From: Siphonodentalium dalli | Lineage: Eukaryota > Mollusca > Scaphopoda > Gadilida > Siphonodentaliidae | Assembly: GCA_032622095.1 (NCBI GenBank) | Contig: CP136064.1 | Coordinates: forward strand, 132,439,129-132,503,128 | Reading direction: 5' to 3' | DNA: 64,000 nucleotides | Shown here: positions 54,961 through 64,000 of the stretch, one piece after another | How positions within the stretch are numbered: the first letter of the stretch is position 1 | How the letters are laid out: each line of letters opens with the position of its first letter | The notes under the pieces: model-generated | The model's database searches: none | Seen by the model: only the letters and a program-made list of their open reading frames with translations | Told to the model about the DNA's origin: nothing | Position numbers and translations under genes: made by a program

Positions 54961-55247
54961 CTGCAGATGCTAATAACGTTGAATGGTAAACACACGCTCT
55001 TTATAGCGATGCGTCAAAAACAAACGCTCATTAAATTATCACTTGATTAACCACCGCAGTGCCGTTTTTGTGACTGAGATTGGAGAACGGGTGCTCTGCG
55101 CTTCTCCAAAATGCGACGCCGACGGTGTCCGTGGATTTTTACACTTATATACGAAATTTGAGCTCAATCTGTCCACGCGTTTTCGATTCTATGAAGTACA
55201 CATATACACACATATATATATATTCATAGTTCTCAAAATATATAGTA

Positions 55248-55898
55248 CTAGCAGGTTAGCCCGCCACTGGCGGCATTCGTCCCATGGCTTTGTTCGAAAA
55301 AGCAATTGCAACAGGTTCCGAGACACTTGTGCTGCATTTGCAGCAAATTTCGGCAATAGTCAGAAACATGACAATTTTAATTGAATTTTTTGTTTTTCAA
55401 TGAGTTAATTATTTTGTTTTTCAATGAGTTAATTGTGCTTTTTTAATTTTTTAATTGAATTTTTTGTTTTTAAATTTTACCCGATTTGTTTTTGTTTTTC
55501 AAGGAGTTAATTGTGCCTTTTTAATTTTGTTTTTCAATTTTACCCGATTTGTTTTTGTTTTTCAATGAACCCGTCCATGACACTTCCCGTATTTAGCAAG
55601 TTTGAGCTCAATCGGTTCGAGTCTATAAAGGACACACACATATATATGACACTTCCCGTAGGTAGCAAGTTTGAGCTCAATCGGCATTCCCTGGAATTTC
55701 CCAGTCACCAACGCGGCGTAATTTTGGTACATATATAGAGACCAATTGTCCATCGGCTGTCATGTGTAGTAAAGATGTCTTATAAGCCGACATTGCCGTG
55801 GGGATGCCCGTTCATACACGCGTTTTCGATACTATGAAGTACCCACATATATACACACATACATATATATATACGGAAGTCTCAAATTATATAGTAGA
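55248..55898 (-). mobile_element. Helitron-like unit A11 (3' type I)
   Basis: CTAG at 55251-55248 and a type I hairpin; 5' end TCTACTATATAATTTGAG at 55898. It carries the GCAATTGCAACAGGTTCCGA block and AAGTTTGAGCTCAATCGG repeats. Near-identical over about 450 bp to the start of A6. Confidence 0.75.
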
Positions 55899-56487
55899 CT
55901 AGCAGGTTAGCCCGCCACCGGCGGCTTGTCCGAAACATGACATTTTTTTATATTTTTTTTTAATTTTTAGCTCCACGCGTTTCAATAAGAAAAATTTGTA
56001 CCCGGTAGCTCCACCCGTTTCCGAGATCTGGTCTGCGCATGTGCGAAGCTGGCGTCGCACGGGCTCGGCGACCCGATAAAATTTGTACCCGGCGCAAGAT
56101 ACATTCACATAGCAAATTTCAAGTCGATAGCTCCACCGTTTCCGAGATCTCGTCTGCGCATGCGCTGCACGGGCGTCGCACGGGCTCGCCAATACGACAA
56201 CGACCACCGCCTGGTCAAACTACACACACGTACCAAGTTTCGTCCCGATCGGTCCAGAATCGTAGATTTGTATGAAGTACCCACACACACACACAAACAT
56301 AAATATATAAGAGAGATATGTAAATTAGATAGATTGTAACACAATATATAGGGAGAGATATGTAAATGATCTACACACCATTACTGGTGTTTGTGGGGTA
56401 TATCAATACTCATTCACGATCATATCATTGAGGTCCGGAGGGTGTGGGCTATCTCTCGAATACACAGAGTTCTCAAAATATATAGTA
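55899..56487 (-). mobile_element. Helitron-like unit A12, chimeric (type I end, 122-bp monomers)
   Basis: CTAG at 55902-55899, hairpin changed to CCGCCGGTGGCGG (symmetry kept); monomers with a variant near 56034 and GCGCATGCGC at 56156; 5' end ACTATATATTTTGAGAACTC at 56487, preceded by non-Helitron sequence (56290-56450). Confidence 0.7.
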
Positions 56488-57202
56488 CTAGAAGGTGACC
56501 CGACTTCGTCCGGGCTATTAAAAAACCAAATTTCAAGTCGATTGCTCCACCCGTTTCCTTGATCTGGTCTGCGCATGCGCGAAGCTGGTGTCGCACGTGC
56601 TCGGCGACCCGATAAAATTCGTATCCGGGGCAAGATACATCCACACACCAAATTTCAAGTCGATAGCTACACCCGTTTCCGAGATATATAGCCCAATGTC
56701 ATTTGCGGATACCTCGGCCGGTGATGAGTTAACGCGACACAGTCAAATGCATCGGCAGGTGAGAGTTAACGTAATCTAACTTTATGACCTCTGACGACGT
56801 CATGGAATTTACGCATTGATTTTATCCTGATAAAAGATCGCACCACTTGTACCTAATAATTGAGGCAGATAACTAAAACGGATACATACATATTATATAT
56901 CGTTGGAAAGATGAAGCCACACAGATTCTAACCGTGCAAATTATATGACTGGCAATTTATTATTCGCGCTATATCGTATCGATTTGTGAGCACCGAACTG
57001 AAATATATTAGCGCAAAACGGCGTAAAAACAGATTTGACCTCCGCACGTGAAAAGTTGACCTCGCACGGACAAATAAATATGCCTATGTTCGTCTCCGGC
57101 CGAAAATACCCTAAAATACAAAATTTCATCGAAATTGGCTTAGTCGTTTTCGAGTCCATCGATTTCAAACACACACACAGATCTTTCAAAATATATAATA
57201 GA
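56488..57202 (-). mobile_element. Helitron-like unit A13 (3' type II)
   Basis: CTAG at 56491-56488 with the CCCGGACGAAGTCGGG hairpin; GCGCATGCGC at 56571; 5' end TCTATTATATATTTTGAAAG at 57202. Near-identical to A5 but with the doubled module present once. Confidence 0.77.
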
Positions 57203-58040
57203 CTAGAAGGTGACCCGACTTCGTCCGGGCTATTAAAAAACCAAATTTCAAGTCGATTGCTCCACCCGTTTCCTAGATCTGGTCTGCGCATGCGCGAAGC
57301 TGGTGTCGCACGTGCTCGGCGACCCGAGAAAATTCGTATCCGGGGCAAGATACATTCACATACCAAATTTAAAGTCAATATCTCAACCCGTTTCCGAGAT
57401 CTCGTCTGCGCATGCGCGAAGCTGGCGTCGCACGTGCTCGGCGACCCGATAAAATTCGTATCCGGGGCAAGATACATTCACATACCAAATTTCAAGTCGA
57501 TAGCTACACCCGTTTCCGAGATATATAGCCCAATGTCATTTGCGGATACCTCGGCCGGTGATGAGTTAACGCGACACAGTCAAATGCATCGGCAGGGCGA
57601 GAGTTAACGTAATCTAACTTTATGACCTCTGACGACGTCATAGAAATTACGCATTGATTTTATCCTGATAAAAGCATCGTACCACTTGTACCTAATAATT
57701 GAGGCAGATAACTAAAACGGATACATACATATTATATATCGTTGGAAAGATGAAGCCACACAGATTCGCGCTATATCGAATCGATTTGTGAGCACCGAAC
57801 TGAAATATATTAGCGCAAAAACGGCGTAAAAATAGATTTGACCTCCGCACGTGAAAAGTTGACCTCGCACGGACAAATAAATATGCCTATGTTCGTCTCC
57901 GGCCGAAAACACATCCAAATACCAAATTTCATCGGAATTGGCTTAGTCGTTTTGGAGTCCATCGATTTCAAACACACAAACAAACACACAAACTTATAAA
58001 CTTACACACACACAGATCTTTCAAAATATATAATAGATAG
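57203..58040 (-). mobile_element. Helitron-like unit A14 (3' type II)
   Basis: CTAG at 57206-57203 with the same hairpin; two 122-bp monomers (57286, 57408); 5' end ATCTATTATATATTTTGAAA, with a GATA step, at 58040. Third member of the A5/A13 group, with a small deletion around 57770. Confidence 0.77.
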
Positions 58041-58178
58041 ATTGGCAGATTCCAGTAGCTTTATAACGGTATATCTGGGGAGAAATCTGATGCTATATTC
58101 GTGATTATCTGGGATGATTTCGGTATATACCAAAGGTATATACTGTAAAAACATGGCGCGCCATCCGTGCTCGCAGGG
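58041..58178. repeat. Dispersed ~140-bp repeat, copy 4
   Basis: As 47939-48076. It stands exactly between the 5' end of A14 and the truncated unit that follows. Confidence 0.68.
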
Positions 58179-59061
58179 TTGGTCAGAAACAAATGTTTTT
58201 TTTTATTTAATTTATGATTTTTATTCTAATTGACACGGGCTCGCTATAACTCCGGTATCACTAACGTACGCGGCATTGGAAGGGTCATGTTAACTTCCGC
58301 CTGGACCCACGTGGCGTGACGTAATTCACAACCACGTGTATTTACCTCGCGACCGCGACACACACAATGGCCCGATAATGGGCACACGTTCCCTGGCATT
58401 TCCCAGAAGATATTCATGGGGAGGTCAAGTGACCAATTTTGAAATTTGCTGGTCGCATTCGTCTGTATGTCTGAGGAATTCTCGGCTAGATATTGTTACC
58501 AACATGACATATTTAAATTAATCCCGCCGTGTACCCCAACACCAACGGCAACGCGACATGTGCTGCGTTCTAAAAATAGGTCGATTGCAGTGGATTCGTA
58601 CAGATGACGAAATATGAGTGCGATAGATAATATTGTTGATCGAAAGCATTTGAATTAATACGTCGCAAAACTCGCCTTGATGTTGGCTAATAGATATTTG
58701 TCCATGCTAGGTGTTGGGAATGTCGTCACACAACACGCTCATGTCTGCATACAGTCTTACACGCACACGCCGAGACCCAGACGTAAGAATGACATTAGGC
58801 ATATACGCTCTTTATCAACTACAATGCGATAGGAACGCTCTTTAACTATCAACGCGATTATCCCCCGCCGTGCCTTTGCTGTGATTTGGGAGTGGATAAA
58901 GGGTGCTCAGAGCTTCTCCAAAACACGACTACGGCGGTGTCGGTGGGATTTTACACTTACATACGAAAATTGAGCTCAATCTGTACACGCGTTTTGGATT
59001 CCATGAAGTACACACACACACATATATATACGGAGTTGTCAAAATATATAGTATAGATAGA
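58179..59061 (-). mobile_element. Helitron-like unit A15, 3' end lost
   Basis: It resumes at TTGGTCAGAAACA, a sequence normally following the type I hairpin, and ends with the 5' terminus CTATCTATACTATATATTTT at 59061. The missing CTAG end is replaced by the dispersed repeat. A mid part (58200-58560) is GC-richer and not found in other units. Confidence 0.6.
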
Positions 59062-60117
59062 CTAACAGGTTAGCCCGCCACTGGCGGCGTTGGTCCGAAA
59101 CATGACATTTTTTTGGCGTTTCAATGAGTTAATTGTGCCTTTTTAATCAAGAGAAATTATGGTACCCGTCCCTAAAAGATTTAAGGTACATCGGGCGGAA
59201 AGAACTGACCCGATGAAAAATTGTTTAATCAAGAGGAATTATGATACCCGTCCCTAAAAGAGGTATGCCAACGATGTCGTTGTTGTTGGCATTCACGGCT
59301 TGGGGCCACCCGAAAATTCTCACATTGCCGTAAAGAGAAAATAGCATTGTGTGTTTTCTCGCCAACAAAGTCGTTGTTGTTGGCATTCACGGCTTGGCGA
59401 GTCCAACAATGTCGTTGTTGTTGGCATTCACGGCTTGAGGCAGTGGAAGTCCCGTCAGATTATGGGACGTATCACAGTGCCTCGTATTTACTAAATTTTA
59501 GCAGCCATATAAGCTGCGTTCTCACCAACGTCGTTGTTGTTGGCATTCACGGCTTGGCGAGTCCAACAATGTCGTTGTTGTTGATATTCACGACTTGAGG
59601 CAGTGGAAGTCCCGTCAGATTCTGGGACGTTTCACAGTGCCTCGTATTTACTAAATTTTAGCAGCCATATAAGGTGCGTGAGTTAGCACGAATTGAGGGG
59701 TGTAAGTTTAGAGCTTGTTTATATGAATGTATCGAAAATAGACTAAGATTTTCAGCCGTAACAAGAAATGTATATATCAGAAAATGTAAATTCTATATTT
59801 TGGAAGGTATTATTAGCAAGTTTTGGCTCAACGGGTTTAGCAGTTTGAAGTGAATATGGATATAAAAATATACATATACAGATATAAAAAATGTAGAGTT
59901 ACGCCTCTTGGATCGCGAGTGAATCGATAGCGACAAACATCGTATCGAAACGAAATGTCGCACTTTATGGGTCAAGGAGTGCTCGTGTGTTTTTACACTT
60001 ATATACGAAATTTGAGCTCGATCCCACCAGCCGTTTTCGATTCTATGAAGTACCCACATACACACATATATATACACATATATACATATATACGGAAGTC
60101 TCAAAATATATAGTAGA
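59062..60117 (-). mobile_element. Helitron-like unit A16 (3' type I, CTAA variant of the internal motif)
   Basis: The plus strand begins CTAACAGGTTAGCCCGCCAC, so the terminal tetranucleotide is TTAG rather than CTAG. 5' end TCTACTATATATTTTGAG at 60117. The body is like B1: AACGATGTCGTTGTTGTTGG repeated several times (59269-59590) and a GGAAGTCCCGTCAGATT block twice. Confidence 0.72.
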
Positions 60118-60821
60118 CTAGCAGGTTAGCCCGCCACTGGCGGCATTCGTCCCATGGCTTTGTTCGAAAAAGCTTTATTTTTCAATTCGTCGAAATCCGC
60201 CAGTTTTACCCGATTTGACCTTGAATTGATCATTTTGAATGTCAAGGTCAGGTCGGGGTCACAATTTAACCCGCCCATGACACTTCCCGTAGGTAGCAAG
60301 TTTGAGCTCAATCGGTTCGAGTCTATAAAGGACACACACATATATATATCATTTGTGGGTACCCGTTTCAAGGTGAAGATCACCTAGGACGGAAAAACTG
60401 ACCCGATCCCAGTTCCTAGGAAGCCCTAAGTATGTAAGAATCACACAACACGCTCATGTCTGGATACCAAGTACGTACGAATCACACAACATGCTCACCG
60501 ACGCTGACGCCCATGTACAGACGTAAGAATCACATTACGCATATACGCTCTTTATCGACTACACTGCGGATAGGAACGCTCTTTAACTATCAACGCGATT
60601 AACCACCGCCGTGCCGTTTGCGGTGATATTGATGATTGGGAGTGGAGAATGAGTGTTCAGAGCTTGTCCAAAATGCGACTTGGAAGATCCCCGTGGGTTT
60701 TTACCCTTATATACGAAATTTGACCTCGATCCGCGCAGCCGTTTTAGATTCTATGAAGTACCCACATACACACATATATATATATACACACATATACGGA
60801 AGTCTCAAAATATATAGGAGA
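60118..60821 (-). mobile_element. Helitron-like unit A17 (3' type I)
   Basis: CTAG at 60121-60118 and a type I hairpin; 5' end TCTCCTATATATTTTGAG at 60821. The body resembles A1 and A3, with AGGTCA motifs at 60210-60255. Confidence 0.75.
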
Positions 60822-61885
60822 CTAGCAGGTTAGCCCGCCACTGGCGGCGTTGGTCCGAAACATGACATTTTTTTGGCTTTTCAATGAGTTAATTGTGCCT
60901 TTTTAATCAAGAGAAATTATGGTACCCGTCCCTAAAAGAGGTATGATTTAAGGTACAAACTGACCCGATGAAAAATTCCCCCATTCCTAGGAACGACAGA
61001 CATAAGAATCACACAACACGCATTTTTTAATGAGTTAATTCTGTCTTTTTAATCAAGCGGAATTATGATACCTGTCCCTAAAAGAGGTACGCCAACGATG
61101 TCGTTGTTGTTGGCATTCACGACTTGGGGCAACACGCATTTTTTAATGAGTTAATTCTGTCTTTTTAATCAAGAGGAATTACGATACCTGTCCCTAAAAG
61201 AGGTATGCCAACGATGTCGTTGTTGGCATTCACGGCTTGGTGGCCACCCGAAAATTCTCGCCCGAAGATTCTCACATTGCCGTAAAGAGAAAATTAGCAT
61301 TGTGTGGATTTAGTAATTTGAACTAATTATTTTCTCGCCAACAATGTCGTTGTTGTTGGCATTCACGGCTTGGGAGTGACCCCCACCTTTACGAGATGGT
61401 CAAAGGAGAAGGCAGTGGAAGTCCCGTCATATTCTGGGACGTATCGCACTGCCTGGCATTTACCGAATTTCAGCAGCCATATAAGCTGCGTGAGTTAGCA
61501 CGATTTGAGGGGTGTATGTTTATAGTTTGTTTATATGAATGTATCGAAAATAGACTAAGATTTTCAGCCGTAACAAGAAATGTATATATCAGAAAATGTA
61601 ACTTCTATATTTTGGAAGGTATTAGCAAGTTTTGGCTCAACGGGTTTACCAGTTTGAAGTGAATATGGACATAAAAATATACATATACAGATATAACAAA
61701 TGTAGAGTTACGCCTCTTGGATCGCGAGCGAATAGATAGCGAAACCCATCGTATCGAAACGAAGGTCGCACTTTAAGGGTCAAGGAGTGCTCAGAGCTCG
61801 TCCAAAATGTTTTTACACTTATATACGAAATTTGAGCTCGATCCGCGCAGCTGTTTTCGATTCTATGAAGTACCCACATACACAC

Positions 61886-61916
<31 letters not shown>

Positions 61917-61981
61917 TATATATATATATATATATACGTAGTTCTAAAATATATATACGTAGTTCTCAAATATATAGGAAA
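60822..61981 (-). mobile_element. Helitron-like unit A18 (3' type I)
   Basis: CTAG at 60825-60822 and a type I hairpin; 5' end TTTCCTATATATTTGAGAAC at 61981. The body is like B1 and A16, with a TA/CA microsatellite (61880-61945) and a duplicated TACGTAGTTCT step at the 5' end. Confidence 0.75.
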
Positions 61982-62068
61982 CTAGCTAGTGGGCCCGACT
62001 TCGTCCGGGCTGTTTCCCCTCTGCTATCATCGAAAGGCGCGATTTGACCTTGAATTGACAATTATGAT
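61982..62068 (-). mobile_element. Helitron-like 3' fragment A19 (3' type IV), array ends
   Basis: CTAGCTAGTGGGCCCGACTT: the hairpin CCCGGACGAAGTCGGGC is followed by GGGAAACAGC-type sequence and one AGGTCA motif, then unrelated DNA. Only the 3' end is present. Confidence 0.7.
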
Positions 62069-63190
62069 TGTGTTGATCAATGAAAAATTGGGCTGAGATA
62101 AGTTGTAGGTCATGGGTTCATAACCAAGTTAAAGCTGACCACCATATCTCTGAACACAGAGGCGTTATTTCGCTAAAAGCCGGATTCAGATTACAGATTG
62201 GTCCCCGTACGACTTGGTTCGGCAAAAGAACAGACCAGAAATTGGCAGTATCAGTAAACGAACAGACCGTAACTAGGCTCAATTTCGTGGTAATCCGAAT
62301 CTGGATTCGGATTCCGATTACGGACTCAAATGTTCGTAATGTAAACAAACCGAGATTTCGCCACCTCGGAGTTTAAAAACACAATAAAACATAAGAATCC
62401 GTCTCTTGTGTACAAATTATTGCAGAATATAAACGATCTATATCAAAGAATTTTAAATGCGGAGACAAATTTGTTTTATTGAATGTAAACTGGGAGAATA
62501 TTACTGAAATTAGCCAAATAATAACGCTATTGATAGTAACGCTGGGGGAGCACTTCGGTTGATGGCGAAGCAAATCATTGTTGGTTGTCACTTTCATATG
62601 TCCATTTAATAATTCCATCCATAAAATACCGCCCAAACGCATGTCGATTTCGAATTCGGCGGATACGTCACCATTGACCGAATTCATATGAACCTGCATG
62701 GATATGTCTTCTGTTGTGTTCGTTATTATAATGTTTCTTCTTATTCAAGAAATAGTAGGATTTTCATGTTTAAAATGTTTTGTTTCGTTAAATGCAGTCG
62801 TTTTGCACAATAGTCTCTGTATAGACAACAGACACATGTTCTAGGGATGTGGCTAGAAGTTTCCTCAAAATTTCCGGCCAACTCCCCCCCCCCCCCCCCC
62901 CCCCCCCCCCATTGAACCAAACATCAATCTCACAGGTTCGCAGAATTCCATTTGCTCCCCTTGCAAATATCCAACCTGACAAACACTAAGATTGGAAAAT
63001 TACCAACTTTTACTGGTTGAAAAAAATCAAACAATGAGAACAATGCCAACCTGTATATGGTGTCAAATTAATATCCAACTAATGTTGTGTCATGCATGAA
63101 ATTTCCGACTGCTGGAATGTACCAAAGTTTAGTTTAGATATATTTATTTAAAATGTATGTCAAATTTAGATAACACATGATATATAACAC
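62069..63190. other. No recognised gene; contains a long poly-C tract
   Basis: A 98-codon plus frame (62080-62376) and a 108-codon minus frame (62699-62373) are unrecognised; the latter starts MQVHMNSVNGDVSAEFEID and has somewhat protein-like codons but no flanking evidence. Self-complementary ATTCGGATTCCGATT-like sequence lies near 62310. Confidence 0.3.
62884..62910. repeat. Uninterrupted run of 27 C
   Basis: Directly visible. Its length is likely variable and error-prone. Confidence 0.9.
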
Positions 63191-63197
63191 ATACATT

Positions 63198-63935
63198 TGT
63201 TTATACATACAAAGGAATTGGGGGACAAGTGCTGACTCACTTAAGGGTACCCCCTCTCCCATATGTTATTACACTGACAAAATAATAATTAGTAATGGCA
63301 AAGCAACATGACTACCAAAAACAAGTTGAACATATACAGATCACTGGACACCCCTCTCCCGAGTTAGTCATAAGTTTGTATATGTATTTATTTAAAATCG
63401 GGTTTGTTTGTTGCGTTTGCGTTAGTCAAAATAATCCTGATTTTCCTCACGTATGAATGACTGCACAGCTAAGCAAATTGTACCAAAGTTCGGTGTGGGG
63501 GTCGAGACACACAACCAACCCATGTCGTCACGTCCCTGTTCAACTGACAAGTTTCGTGTGTTCTTCACAACATCTTCGGAATTTGATTCAGGAGGCCTAG
63601 ATCTGTCACGTTTAGATATGCTTGCCCTCATCAATAAACACACTTTAACTTGAAAAAAAATGCGATTAAGTCGGATTGGCAGCAATTTATGTGCCGTGTA
63701 TATACACATAGAAGAAAAGCATGTCTTTCACAACAAACATGAACTTTATAAATATAAGATACAAAATTAATGATACTTGTGTCAAATACATGAGCCATGT
63801 TTGACGCTGGGAGAACATTAAACATAGTTTCGGAGACCACGTGGATTTCAAAATCTGACCTAGAATCGGGAATTAGCCCCGCCCCCGTAATCGGCTTCGG
63901 ATTCTGAATCCGGATTTTAGCGAAATAACGACTCT
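63198..63935 (-). repeat. Dispersed repeat family X, copy 2 (uninterrupted)
   Basis: Homologous to 30113-31438 without the 552-bp insertion. The minus-strand stretch SISKRDRSRPPESNSEDVVK is conserved with a few replacements. It differs by small indels and an inserted word (GATCACTGGACACCCCTC near 63339). Confidence 0.75.
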
Positions 63936-64000
63936 GTGGCCTAATTCAAGTTGATTACTCTCTGCTTGAGTGGACCACACTGCTTATCAACATTTGTTTT
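63936..64000. other. End of window, nothing recognised
   Basis: 65 bp of sequence beyond repeat X. Confidence 0.3.

Larger units (their letters stand above)
53642..55247 (-). mobile_element. Helitron-like unit A10 (3' type I), interrupted by a hAT-like insertion
   Basis: CTAG at 53645-53642 and a type I hairpin; GCGCATGCGC at 53773; 5' end ACTATATATTTTGAGAACTA at 55247. The unit is split at 54096-54960; the flanking sequence rejoins as CTCTGCAGATGCTAATAACG, seen uninterrupted in other units (e.g. 46221-46240). Confidence 0.72.

Noticed and set aside
44557-62068. Possible CRISPR-like array because ~28-bp GC-rich palindromic words recur with spacers
   Set aside because: The recurring words are Helitron 3' ends; spacers are 0.5-2 kb and themselves repeated; the DNA is eukaryotic.
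62373-62699. 108-aa minus-strand frame starting MQVHMNSVNGDVSAEFEID
   Set aside because: Somewhat coding-like, but no recognised domain, no convincing splice signals and no related copy; kept only as a note.
1-64000. tRNA, rRNA or snRNA genes
   Set aside because: No cloverleaf or internal promoter boxes were found by eye; short genes could still be missed.

Overview
The window looks like nuclear DNA of an invertebrate animal, probably marine. It is AT-rich and intron- and repeat-dominated, with (TA)n/(TG)n microsatellites and a split gene with GT-AG signals. It carries a typical animal repeat set: APE-type LINEs, Penelope-like, Helitron, Mutator-like, piggyBac-like and hAT-like pieces. I cannot name the species. 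I saw no tRNA, rRNA, CRISPR or prokaryotic gene structure. Most short reading frames are chance frames in repeats.

Layout. 1-1640: two LINE pieces, an intact-looking minus-strand endonuclease frame running off the left edge and a decayed plus-strand C-terminal end. 2.5-6.2 kb: hairpin repeats, a ~160-bp satellite, and a complete solitary non-autonomous Helitron (5041-5682). 7.45-9.24 kb: a TIR element. 12.29-16.71 kb: seven Helitron-like units joined end to end, with the orientation switching at 15252/15253, so the cluster is a large imperfect inverted repeat. 17412-17679: one exon of an UNC-93-like membrane protein, the only host gene piece I recognise, followed downstream by a Penelope-like remnant. 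20280-22529: a Mutator-like element with long TIRs and a 9-bp target duplication. 26.7-31.4 kb: a CCATGG-rich minisatellite, a short TIR element with a 9-bp duplication, a ~0.8-kb tandem duplication, and a G/C-tract element inserted into an older repeat whose empty copy lies at 63.2-63.9 kb. 33.2-36.0 kb: a second CCATGG minisatellite and hairpin, then a 2255-bp element with a 9-bp duplication and an exact-looking 891-bp internal duplication. 36.4-41.0 kb: a retroelement graveyard with LINE reverse transcriptase, an SGNH-hydrolase-like frame and opposed Arg/Pro-rich ORF1-like pieces. 42664-44222: a piggyBac-like TTAA-flanked element. 44557-62068: about nineteen minus-strand Helitron-like units, head to tail.

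The main result is the Helitron architecture. Each unit ends in CTAG with a GC-rich hairpin a few bases inside, and the next unit begins at once with TCTAnTATATATTTTG. Four kinds of 3' end are mixed with interchangeable bodies. One body is a 122-bp monomer carrying the palindrome GCGCATGCGC (NRF1-like). Another has a ~130-bp period and is dense in TCAAGGTCA / TGACCTTGACC (nuclear-receptor half-site-like). No helicase gene is present, so all units depend on an enzyme from elsewhere. Any regulatory role is inference.
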